Source: Delftia acidovorans (GTDB lineage: Bacteria; Pseudomonadota; Gammaproteobacteria; Burkholderiales; Burkholderiaceae_C). Taken from it: a DNA stretch of 59,305 nt. Location of the stretch: the NCBI GenBank assembly GCA_031286585.1, contig JAITUC010000034.1:1-59305 (forward strand). The letters run 5' to 3'. The position numbers were made by a program, and so were the translations under genes. Positions within the stretch are counted from its first letter, which is position 1, and each line of letters opens with the position of its first letter. Under the pieces are notes generated by a model. The model had not been told where the DNA came from. It worked only from the letters and a program-made list of their open reading frames with translations, and did no database searches. Below, in pieces: positions 14,934-23,645 of this stretch.

Positions 14934-17900
14934 ATGCGTTTCAGTTTCATGGCCAGCCGCAGGCTGCGATGGCCAGTCGGCCACAGCGGCCACACCAGCC
15001 ACAGCGGTCTTTTCTCAGAGGATGGCCTGCGGCGCCCCGGCCGCAGGCGTCGATATGGGCCATCACAGGCCATTGCCGGATTCCTGTCGATCCTCCTCCT
15101 GGTTTTTCTCGTTGGACTGAGCGCCGCCTTTGCCCAGCCCATCAGCGCCAATACCTACAGCATCTACATCGATACGGACAATGACGCGGGCACGGGCTGC
15201 AGCGCCACCGTCGTCGATCGCCATGGCAGCGCCCGCATCTCGGGCGCCGAGTACATGGTGCAGGTGCAGACCGTGGATGAGGCAGGAACCCGGGCCGGCC
15301 CCATCACGCTGAGCGCCTGCGAGCCAGGTGCGGGCACAGGCAAATTCGGCAACCCCAGCACCATCGACGCCGCCATGAGGCCCGTGGAGACCCGAACGGT
15401 CCAGGGCGAAACGCTGGAGCAGATCGAGCTGCAACTGCCCATCGCGCGCCTGGGACTGGGCGGCGATGCCCTGGTCACGCTGGCCATCGGCGCACCCGGC
15501 GACTATCTGGTGGAGTCTGCGGGCCGGCCCATCCAGTTCCAGATCAGGGCCCATCCGCCCGGCACCGGCCCCACGCCCGTCCCCTCCCTGCAATGGGCTG
15601 CGGTACTGGCCCTGGCCGTGCTGGTGGTTGTGCTGGCCCGGCGATGCGGGCACCGACCCGGCGTGCCCTTGCAGCTGGCATTGCTGGTGCTGGGCAGCGC
15701 CGTGACCGCCGCCGGGTCGCTGGCCTGGGCCGACCCGCAGCTGCGCTCGCCGAGCCTGCTGCCCGCCGGCTGGGGGTCCATTCCTGCTCTTGCCCTGGAC
15801 ACTTCCGGCGACCATGTACCGGGCACGCCCGACCTGCGCGCCTTCTACGCCACCCAGCAGGACGGCCAACTTGTCCTGCGCATCGACGCTGCAACACAGG
15901 ATGCGCCGGCAACGGGTGGCGCCACAGGCAACCGTGATCTTTCACCCATGGAGCAGGCCGGCGAGTTGCCCCGCTTCACCACGATGCCAGCGCTGCTGGC
16001 ACAGGCCGGCACGCCCTGGTCCTACCTGGTGCGGGCGGTGGACAGCGGGGGCCGGCCCCTGGCCGTGGAGCTCGCTGCGGCCGGTGCGCCTGAAGGCATG
16101 GCCCTGTCCGGCTCCATGCCGAACCAGGTACTGCGCTGGACCCCTGCCGGCCAGGGCCGGCATTTTGTGGAATTGCGCGTGCGCGACGACGGCGGGCGCA
16201 CCAGCATCCAGAGCTTTGCTCTGAATGTGAGCGATGACCGGCAACTGCCCGCCAATCCCGCAGACCGCGCCTCGCCGCTGACGCCCAACCAGCTGACCTC
16301 GTTTGCCGAAAGCACCCGCTTCCTCCATGAAGGCACCGACCCCATACAACAGGGCGTCGCCCCCGGCACCCTGGACCCGGTGCGTGCCGCCGTGCTGCGC
16401 GGCCAGGTGCTGGACCGGGCGGGGGCGCCACTGGCCGGCGTGCTTGTCCGCGTGCAGGGCCATCCCCGGTTCGGCCACACGCGCACGCGCGCCGATGGCT
16501 GGTTCGACCTGGCCGTCAACGGCGGCGGCTGGCTCACCGTCCACTACGAAAAACCCGGCTACCTGCCCGTGCAGCGCAAGCTTGCCACCAGCGTGCGCGA
16601 CTGGTCCATTGCAGAAGACGTGGTGCTCACGCCACTGGACCTCCAGTACAGCAGCATCGACCTGGACCAACCCCGGCTGCAGGCCTACTGGGGGGCGCAG
16701 ACCACCGATGAACGCGGCCCGCGCCGCACCACCATCATCTTCCCCGCCGGCACCCGCGCCACGGCGGAAATGCCGGACGGCAGCACGCGTGCCCTGCCGC
16801 AACTGACCGTGCGTGTCTCCGAATACACCGTGGGCGCCAGCGGCCCCCAGGCCATGCCCGGGGAACTGCCCTCCAGCGTGGGCTACACCTGGGCCGCCAA
16901 CTTCTCGGCCGACGAGGCCCTGGCCCTGGGCGCCCGGCATGTGCGCTTCGACCGCCCCGTCTACACCTACACCACCAACTTCATCGGCGCACCGGTGGGC
17001 ACGGCCGTGCCCGCGGGCTGGTACGACTTCGAGCGCATGGCCTGGGTGGGATCGGACAACGGGCGCGTGGTGGAAGTGCTTTCCGTCGAAGGCGGCAGGG
17101 CCGCCCTGCGCGTGACCCGCGAGCGCCGAGCGGCCACCGCGCAGGAGCTGGCCGAACTGGGCATCACCGGCGATGAGCTGCAGGCCCTGGCCCGCATGCA
17201 CGCGGCAGGTGCGCAACTGTGGCGCACGCCCATGGAGCACTTCACGCCCTGGGACTGCAACTGGCCGTGGGGACCGCCTGACGATGCGGACCCGCCACCG
17301 CCCGCCGATGACCCCGGCACGGACGACCCGGGTGATGACAGCCCTCCCGACCCCGACGACACGGACAACAGCGACCCGTCCCTTGACGAGCCCGGCGAGG
17401 ACATGGAGTGCGGCTGCGACATCTACATCAAGCAGCGCGCCGCAGGCCAGCGCATTCCCCTGCAGGGCATGCCCTTCGACCTCTACTACCGCAGCGACAG
17501 GACGCTGAACAAGCGCCCCGCCGCCAGCGAGCAGACCACCTGGAGAACCCGCGTGAAGTCTTCCGGCTTCACCGCGCCGCCCTCCCTGCGGCATGCCGAG
17601 GTCCGTCATTCCATCGCCGGCAGGCGCATCACCAGGCGCTGGCAGGGTGCGGATTTCTCCCAGGCTGCGGCGCTCGCCGAAAGCGGCTGGGATGGCACCG
17701 ACGCCTATGGCCGGCCGCTGTCCTACGGCACCCATCTGCACACCAGCGTCCACTACAGCTACCAGGCCGTCTACTACACCCGCCCCGCCGACTTCACACG
17801 CGCGTTCGAGCGCCTTGCGCCCTCGGACGCGCAGATCGGGCGTGAGAGTTTCGGCGCCAGGGTCGCCATCTCCCTGTCGCGCACACGGCCTGCGCGCGTG

Positions 17901-20900
17901 ATCCAGCCGCCGCCCAGGCTGGGTGTCGACATCTCGCAAGCCCAGGTCGGCGGCTGGACCCTCAAGGGCCTGCGCCTGTATGACGCGGACAGGCAAGTGC
18001 TCTACGTATCAGGCACCGAGCCACTGCCATCCACCCGCATGGTCCAGGGGCTGCAGCCGCGCAGCCTCATCACCCTGCGCGATCCCGCCCTGCTCCTGCA
18101 CGATGGCCGAATCGCCGTCGCCCGCGGCCACCAGGTGCTGCTGCATGCCGGTGTGGATGCCCTGTCGCAGACGGGTGAACTGCTTGCGGGCCAGGGCCGG
18201 CAAGGCTTCTCCGGGGACGGCGGTCCCGCGCGCGATGCACTGTTCAATGCGCCCAGCCTCATGGCCCAGGCACCCGGCGGCGGCCTGTACATCATGGATG
18301 CCGGCAACCAGCGCCTGCGCTTCGTCTCCCCCGACGGGACAGTGGACACCGTGGCCGGCAATGGCAAGCCGCATGACCATTTGGACGTAGGTACTCCGTA
18401 TCGGGCGGTGAATGTGCCGTTTGTGGCGCACTCCATCGCCGCCTTGCCAGACGGCAGCCTGATGGCGGTCACCGCAGGCTACAGCCGCCAACTGGTACAC
18501 CTGACCCCTTCCGGCACCCTGACCGCGCTGGCCTTGCCGGATCGCAATGCGACCCCCTACAAGGTGGTCGCCTCATCCACGGGCGACGTCTGGATCGGCG
18601 CACGGGAAGGCGACTGGCAGGATCAGGCACTCCGGCTCTACCGGCTCGATGGCGCGGGCCGCTTCACAAGCGAGAACTTCGATGCCGACATTGACAGGGC
18701 CACCGCGGGACCCGATGGCAGCCTGCTGGTGCCCGAAGGCCGCACCCCCCGCATCCAGAAGGTCAAGCCCTTCGGGCAAAAGCAGGTGCTCCACAGCACG
18801 GCTGATCTCGCAGGCCTGGGCAAGGTACGCCTGATAGGCCACGGCGGCGACACCGGGCTGCTGCTCACGGCCGAATCGGGGCAATTGCTGCAACTGTCCA
18901 CCGGCCTGCCCGCATTCAGCGGCAGCGCCGCGCACATCGTGGGACGCGAGGGCGGACAGAGCTACGAGGAATTCTCGCCGCAGGGCCTGCCGCTTTCTGT
19001 ACGCAGTGCGTTCACCGGGCAGGTCCTGTCCTCCAACACCTACGACGCGGACCGCCATCTCCTGTCGGTCAGCGATGCCTTCGGCAACACCGCCCGGTTG
19101 CTGCGCGACAGCAGCCACCGTGTCACGCAGGCCATCGGTTTCGACGGCCAGCGCACCCTGCTGGCCTATGGTGCAGACGGACTGCTGCAATCGGTCACCG
19201 AGCCCGGCGGCGCCACCCATCGCATGGTCTATGACGCGCAAGGCCTGCTCAGCGAATACCACGATCCGCGCGGCGGCGTGGACCGCTTCCGCTATGACGC
19301 CCGGGGCAAGCTCGTCAGCAACCAGGCCCCGGACGGCGGCGGCTGGACCCTGAGCCGCGCCAGCGACAACACCATCACCGCCACCACGGCCGAAGGCCGC
19401 AGCAAGACCGTGCGGCAGTGGTCCCTGGCCGACAGCCGCCTGCAGAAAACCAGCACCGGATTCGATGGCCTGAAATCCGTCAAGACGGGCAGCCTCCTGT
19501 ATGGCGACTCCAGCACCAAGCAGGCCAATGGCACGACCTACTCCATCAGCCGCAACGCAGACCCTGCCTTCGGGGCCGTGTCGGCGCAGCGCAGCGTCAC
19601 GCTGGCCAACGGTCGCACCAGCACATGGCAATCGGAACTGCGCACCGGGAAATGGGACGGGCAGCAGTTCTCGGCCTGGGCCTCGCAGCACCAGTCATCC
19701 AACGGCGCCTCCTGGAGCCAGCGCCTGTACCAGGGCACGCAGCCGGCCATCACCACCACGGCGCCCGATGGCGCCCAGACCACGGTGACCTACAACGCGC
19801 TCATGCAGCCCGTCGCCGTGGACACTCCCGCGCAGGCCCAGGTGCGCTACGGCTACACGGAGCGTGGCCAGTTGGGCCAGGTGGAGATGCAGGACCGGGA
19901 TGGCGCCCGCCGCAGGCTGGCGCTGGCCTACCACCCCCATGGCAGCCCGGGCGCAGGCCAATTGGCCACGGCCACCGACGTCCTGGGGCGTGAGAGCCGG
20001 TTCAGCTACGACGCCGCAGGCCGGCTGACCAACAGCACCCTGCCAGACGGGCGCAGCATCCGCTACAGCCATGATGCCTCGGGCAACCTGCTCAGCCTCA
20101 CCACGCCGGCCGGCACCACCCACAGCTTCACCTATGACGGCGTCAACCAGCCTGCCAGCTACCTGGCGCCCCAGGGCAGCATCCTGTGGCGGTACGACCT
20201 GGAGCGCAAGCCCGCCAGCGTGACCCGGCCGGGCGGGGAAACCATCCGCTTCGGCTATGACGCGGGCGCGCGGCTGTCCTCCATCGCCAGCAACGCCGGC
20301 ACCACCACCGTGCACTACGATGCCGTGGGCCAGCTGGAACGCGTCAGCCGCGCGGGCCAGCAGATCGACTACAGCCGCACCGACTCCATCGTCACCGGGC
20401 AACGCTGGAGCGGATCCGTCAACGCCAGCCTGGAAACCACCGTGGACCGCAACGCGCGGCCCACGCAGATGCGCATTGCCGCAGGCAGCGATCGCATCGA
20501 CCTGCCCATAGGGCACTACGACCAGGGGCGGCCCCGCTCGCTGGGAAGCCTGTGGCTGGGCTACGGCAAAGAAGGCCTGGTCGCCAGCACCCTGGGCGGC
20601 TACGGCAGCATGCACTATGGCTACAACGGGTTCAACGAGGTGGACCGCGCCAGCTTTGTGATGCTTGCCAGGGGCTACTCCCCGCAGGCGCAAGCGACAC
20701 GGCAGCGGCTTGCAGCAAGCCTGCGCACGCTGGAAGGCGCCCTGGCCGCCCGCATCACCGAGGCCCGCACCTGCCGCCTGCGCGGCTGGTATGCCCCCGG
20801 CCGGGGTCTCATTCCCTCGTCCATGCCGCGCGCAGCGTTGTCACCCTGGGACAGTGTCTCGGCGAACTGGCTGTTCGACACTCCGGACCTGGACCCCGGG

Positions 20901-22490
20901 CAGCGGATCGACCACATTGCGGAATATGGCCAGCCCAGGGACGTGGATCCGGACTACTGCGTGGAGCAGATCCGCGGCCACCTGCAGCCGCCGCTGCGGT
21001 ATGCAGAGGAGGAAAGCGCAAGCGCGTGGTGGATACAGAACGCCATGGACCAGGTCCGCGCCCTGCGCACCGCCACGGCCGGCGGCGCGCCCGCCGTGGC
21101 CGCACTGGGCTGGGGCCCTGATGTTTCCGCAAGCCTGACAGATGCCACCAGCTTCAACACCCCCGCCATCAGCACTCTCTACAGCCAGGCGCTGCAGCTG
21201 CTGCAGGACCTGGAGACGGACAACCACCAGTACGGCACCCCCGTGGAGTTTGCCTACACGCGTGACCCGCTGGGACGCCTCGTCCGGCAGACGGAACGTG
21301 TCCTGGCCACCCGACAGGAACACGCCTACGAATACGATCCCGCGGGCCGGCTCACCCGGCACACCCAGGACGGCATGTCCACCGTCTGGGCCTACGACGC
21401 CAATGGAAACCGCACCCATGAAAACGGCCAGGCCATTGCCAGCTACGACAGCGAAGACCGCCTGCTGCACTGGAAGCACAGCACCTACCAGTACACGCCG
21501 GCCGGCGACCTGCGCCAGAGAACATCGCCCGCAGGCACCACCACCTACCAATACGACAGCATGGGCAACCTGCGGCAGGTGCAATTGCCGGGCGGCGACC
21601 GCATCGACTACCTCATCGACCCGCTCAACCGGCGCATAGGAAAGCACAAGAACGGCACCCTGCAATACGGCCTGATCTACCAGGACGACCTTCGGCCCGT
21701 GGCCGAGCTCAAGCCCGATGGCGGCATTCGCAGCGTCTTCGTCTACGCCGACAAGCCCAACGTACCCAGCGCCCTGCTGCGCGACGGCAAGAACTACCAC
21801 ATCGTCAGCGACCACCTGGGCAGCGTGCGCCTGGTCGTGGACCCCGAAACCGGCGACATCCAGCAACGCATGGACTACGACGCCTGGGGCCGCGTGACCC
21901 ACGACAGCAACCCGGGCTTCCAGCCGTTCGGCTATGCGGGCGGTCTGTACGACCCCGAGACAGGGTTGACCCGGTTTGGGGCACGGGACTATGACGCGGA
22001 GACTGGGAGGTGGACGGCGAAGGATCCGATTCTGTTTGAGGGTGGGGATGTCAATTTGTTTGGGTACGTAGAAAGCGATCCCATCAATGCCATTGACTTG
22101 GATGGATTACAGAGCAACAAAAACATAAAGCCCGGCTCCATAATGCCTTTGGAAGGCAATGGTGGTGGAATTAACATTGGTGGTCCATCACCCTTTGGAA
22201 GAGGAGGTTTCGACAACTGTGCTCCATCTGCTTTCTCAAAAGGTGGGCCACCACGAGATCCGAGGACTGCAAATTATCTCCCCGACAGTAAAGCAGAGGG
22301 CCCACACACTACCCTGGGCACTAGGAGTGGACGCAGTGGTGACTATCTGCAAGGAGCCACCTTCGATGGGAACGGAAAATTTCTAGGTAGAACTGATGTA
22401 ACAAACCATGGAAGAAGAGATCATCAGAACCCTCATTGGCATCCTGCAACTGGCCCCAATTCGGTAGGACCACAGCAACCAATACCATAG
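14934..22490 (+). CDS. Teneurin-like YD/RHS-repeat toxin with polymorphic C-terminus
   Basis: A predicted exported toxin-delivery protein of 2518 residues. In order: a long N-terminus with hydrophobic signal/anchor (FLSILLLVFLVGLSAAFA, about 50-67); a domain beginning YSIYIDTDNDAGTGC; a second hydrophobic block near 220-275 (VPSLQWAAVLALAVLVVVLA, then R-R-C); an Ig-like domain (about 340-433); a carboxypeptidase-regulatory-like domain (about 484-565); an Asp/Pro linker (about 780-820) before ECGCDIYIKQ; NHL-type repeats (about 1074-1150, GDGGPARDALFNAPS); a YD shell (about 1350-1910 and 2105-2235); and the RHS core ending DLDGL at residue 2392. The last 126 residues are a variable toxin tip. 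A non-YD insertion lies at about 1908-2100. The start has a G-rich ribosome site. The immunity-type gene follows 11 bases after the stop. In this family the shell encloses the toxin, which is cut off after the core. Confidence 0.9.
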   Translation: MRFSFMASRRLRWPVGHSGHTSHSGLFSEDGLRRPGRRRRYGPSQAIAGFLSILLLVFLVGLSAAFAQPISANTYSIYIDTDNDAGTGCSATVVDRHGSARISGAEYMVQVQTVDEAGTRAGPITLSACEPGAGTGKFGNPSTIDAAMRPVETRTVQGETLEQIELQLPIARLGLGGDALVTLAIGAPGDYLVESAGRPIQFQIRAHPPGTGPTPVPSLQWAAVLALAVLVVVLARRCGHRPGVPLQLALLVLGSAVTAAGSLAWADPQLRSPSLLPAGWGSIPALALDTSGDHVPGTPDLRAFYATQQDGQLVLRIDAATQDAPATGGATGNRDLSPMEQAGELPRFTTMPALLAQAGTPWSYLVRAVDSGGRPLAVELAAAGAPEGMALSGSMPNQVLRWTPAGQGRHFVELRVRDDGGRTSIQSFALNVSDDRQLPANPADRASPLTPNQLTSFAESTRFLHEGTDPIQQGVAPGTLDPVRAAVLRGQVLDRAGAPLAGVLVRVQGHPRFGHTRTRADGWFDLAVNGGGWLTVHYEKPGYLPVQRKLATSVRDWSIAEDVVLTPLDLQYSSIDLDQPRLQAYWGAQTTDERGPRRTTIIFPAGTRATAEMPDGSTRALPQLTVRVSEYTVGASGPQAMPGELPSSVGYTWAANFSADEALALGARHVRFDRPVYTYTTNFIGAPVGTAVPAGWYDFERMAWVGSDNGRVVEVLSVEGGRAALRVTRERRAATAQELAELGITGDELQALARMHAAGAQLWRTPMEHFTPWDCNWPWGPPDDADPPPPADDPGTDDPGDDSPPDPDDTDNSDPSLDEPGEDMECGCDIYIKQRAAGQRIPLQGMPFDLYYRSDRTLNKRPAASEQTTWRTRVKSSGFTAPPSLRHAEVRHSIAGRRITRRWQGADFSQAAALAESGWDGTDAYGRPLSYGTHLHTSVHYSYQAVYYTRPADFTRAFERLAPSDAQIGRESFGARVAISLSRTRPARVIQPPPRLGVDISQAQVGGWTLKGLRLYDADRQVLYVSGTEPLPSTRMVQGLQPRSLITLRDPALLLHDGRIAVARGHQVLLHAGVDALSQTGELLAGQGRQGFSGDGGPARDALFNAPSLMAQAPGGGLYIMDAGNQRLRFVSPDGTVDTVAGNGKPHDHLDVGTPYRAVNVPFVAHSIAALPDGSLMAVTAGYSRQLVHLTPSGTLTALALPDRNATPYKVVASSTGDVWIGAREGDWQDQALRLYRLDGAGRFTSENFDADIDRATAGPDGSLLVPEGRTPRIQKVKPFGQKQVLHSTADLAGLGKVRLIGHGGDTGLLLTAESGQLLQLSTGLPAFSGSAAHIVGREGGQSYEEFSPQGLPLSVRSAFTGQVLSSNTYDADRHLLSVSDAFGNTARLLRDSSHRVTQAIGFDGQRTLLAYGADGLLQSVTEPGGATHRMVYDAQGLLSEYHDPRGGVDRFRYDARGKLVSNQAPDGGGWTLSRASDNTITATTAEGRSKTVRQWSLADSRLQKTSTGFDGLKSVKTGSLLYGDSSTKQANGTTYSISRNADPAFGAVSAQRSVTLANGRTSTWQSELRTGKWDGQQFSAWASQHQSSNGASWSQRLYQGTQPAITTTAPDGAQTTVTYNALMQPVAVDTPAQAQVRYGYTERGQLGQVEMQDRDGARRRLALAYHPHGSPGAGQLATATDVLGRESRFSYDAAGRLTNSTLPDGRSIRYSHDASGNLLSLTTPAGTTHSFTYDGVNQPASYLAPQGSILWRYDLERKPASVTRPGGETIRFGYDAGARLSSIASNAGTTTVHYDAVGQLERVSRAGQQIDYSRTDSIVTGQRWSGSVNASLETTVDRNARPTQMRIAAGSDRIDLPIGHYDQGRPRSLGSLWLGYGKEGLVASTLGGYGSMHYGYNGFNEVDRASFVMLARGYSPQAQATRQRLAASLRTLEGALAARITEARTCRLRGWYAPGRGLIPSSMPRAALSPWDSVSANWLFDTPDLDPGQRIDHIAEYGQPRDVDPDYCVEQIRGHLQPPLRYAEEESASAWWIQNAMDQVRALRTATAGGAPAVAALGWGPDVSASLTDATSFNTPAISTLYSQALQLLQDLETDNHQYGTPVEFAYTRDPLGRLVRQTERVLATRQEHAYEYDPAGRLTRHTQDGMSTVWAYDANGNRTHENGQAIASYDSEDRLLHWKHSTYQYTPAGDLRQRTSPAGTTTYQYDSMGNLRQVQLPGGDRIDYLIDPLNRRIGKHKNGTLQYGLIYQDDLRPVAELKPDGGIRSVFVYADKPNVPSALLRDGKNYHIVSDHLGSVRLVVDPETGDIQQRMDYDAWGRVTHDSNPGFQPFGYAGGLYDPETGLTRFGARDYDAETGRWTAKDPILFEGGDVNLFGYVESDPINAIDLDGLQSNKNIKPGSIMPLEGNGGGINIGGPSPFGRGGFDNCAPSAFSKGGPPRDPRTANYLPDSKAEGPHTTLGTRSGRSGDYLQGATFDGNGKFLGRTDVTNHGRRDHQNPHWHPATGPNSVGPQQPIP
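22110..22490 (+). other. Variable toxin tip of the RHS protein
   Basis: The C-terminal 126 residues after the core motif DLDGL. Composition changes here from very G+C-rich to A+T-richer DNA, a normal sign of a swapped tip. It has a flexible Gly/Pro start, then PHTTLGTRSGRSGDYLQ, FDGNGKFLG, and a His-rich end (HGRRDHQNPHWHP). The His/Asn-rich end resembles the family I recall as 'polymorphic toxin type 24'. The enzymatic activity is not known to me, and a nuclease-like role is only suggested by the histidines. Confidence 0.65.
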
Positions 22491-22501
22491 TGGAAGACAA
22501 A

Positions 22502-22825
22502 ATGATTTGGAAAAAGATTACCGACAATGAATTGAGTAATTTTATAGACGCTGAGATTAAAAAAATGCCAGCCAATTTAAAATTAGATTTTGATAAAATT
22601 AAGGTGGAATTACATAGAGAGGATTGCATAAGAAATAATCTTCAAGAAAAAAATGGATTGTATATAGTAGCAAATCATAGGCAAAAAAAATTGATCTATG
22701 ACGACGTGGAAGATGAGTTTGGAATTACCAAATCATATAACAACAAAATTATAGAATGCTGGGATTTATTTCCAACACTAGAAAGCGCTATTAAAAAACT
22801 TCTAGAAAATAAGAAATCAGAATAA
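22502..22825 (+). CDS. Probable cognate immunity protein
   Basis: A 107-residue acidic/lysine-rich cytosolic protein starting MIWKKITDNELSNFID, without signal or membrane segment. It begins 11 bases after the toxin stop. The DNA is strikingly A+T-rich, about one third G+C by eye, against about two thirds in the surrounding genome, so toxin tip and this gene were probably acquired together. The position directly behind an RHS tip is the standard place of an immunity gene. No immunity family is recognised by eye, so the role is inferred from context. Confidence 0.75.
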   Translation: MIWKKITDNELSNFIDAEIKKMPANLKLDFDKIKVELHREDCIRNNLQEKNGLYIVANHRQKKLIYDDVEDEFGITKSYNNKIIECWDLFPTLESAIKKLLENKKSE

Positions 22826-22832
22826 TCATATA

Positions 22833-22938
22833 AATGCGGCCTGATCTATCAAGACTAACTGCTGCCCGTGGCCGAGCTCAAGCCCGGCGGCGGCATTCGC
22901 AGCGTCTTTGTCTACGCCGACAAGCCCAACGTACCCAG
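22833..22938 (+). pseudogene. Decayed duplicate of the RHS core (106 bp)
   Basis: This segment aligns without gaps to 21664-21769 inside the RHS core, with about 10 mismatches (roughly 90 percent identity). In the RHS frame it has a TAA stop near 22856. Both copies end at the same GTACCCAG, after which they diverge completely. It is the classic trace of an older core-tip cassette displaced downstream by a new toxin/immunity module. The bases 22939-23095 have no recognisable gene and may be the rest of the old tip. Confidence 0.85.
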
Positions 22939-23095
22939 AGCTGCACGATCGATGGCTGGGACTGGGCGCCACGGGCAAATCCATACCTTCTTTCGCAGAC
23001 GCTTGACTATGATGGCGCTCGGCCGGCTTCCGCAGCACGCAGTGACAGACGTGCGAGTCGGTTGCCACTGCACATTGCTGACCACAGGCTGGGTG

Positions 23096-23623
23096 ATGGA
23101 ACAAATCAGGGAACAATCAGGTGGCGACAGGCCAGCCACAAAGAGGAAAAGAATCCTCATGGTCTGCACCGGCAACATTTGCCGCAGCCCCACGGCTCAT
23201 GGCGTGCTCGAGAAAATGGTGGCCGACGCGGGGCTGACCGGCCGCATCGAAGTGGACTCCGCGGGCACGCACGGCTACCACGTGGGCGAGGCGCCTGACC
23301 GCCGCTCCCAGGCCCATGCCGCCCGGCGCGGCTATGACCTGTCCCGGCAGCGCGCGCGGCAGCTGCAGGCCGAGGATTTCAGGACATTCGACCAGGTGCT
23401 GCTGATGGATGGCGCCAACGAATCTGCAGCGCGCCGGATCTGCCCCGAGGGCGAATGGCACAAGGTGCATCGGCTGACGGATTTCTGCACCGAGCACACG
23501 GCACGCGAAGTGCCCGACCCCTACTATGGCGGCGACCGGGGTTTCGAGGACGTGCTGGACCTGGTGGAGGACGCCTGCGCGGGGCTGCTGGCCACGCTGG
23601 GCATGGCTCCGCGCAAGGGTTGA
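23096..23623 (+). CDS. Low-molecular-weight protein tyrosine phosphatase
   Basis: Cytosolic LMW-PTP of 175 residues as called. The P-loop CTGNICRSP (C24 nucleophile, R30) lies at the N-terminus as in the family, and the general-acid loop is DPYYGG near residue 141. Such enzymes dephosphorylate tyrosine kinases of exopolysaccharide export or arsenate-like substrates; no kinase or export gene is nearby. The start is uncertain. The family normally begins only about three residues before ILMVCTGN, and the ATG at 23096 adds about 18 residues from the RHS-remnant junction, so the natural start may have been lost and replaced. Confidence 0.85.
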   Translation: MEQIREQSGGDRPATKRKRILMVCTGNICRSPTAHGVLEKMVADAGLTGRIEVDSAGTHGYHVGEAPDRRSQAHAARRGYDLSRQRARQLQAEDFRTFDQVLLMDGANESAARRICPEGEWHKVHRLTDFCTEHTAREVPDPYYGGDRGFEDVLDLVEDACAGLLATLGMAPRKG

Positions 23624-23645
23624 CAAGCCACGGCCCCGCCTGCAC

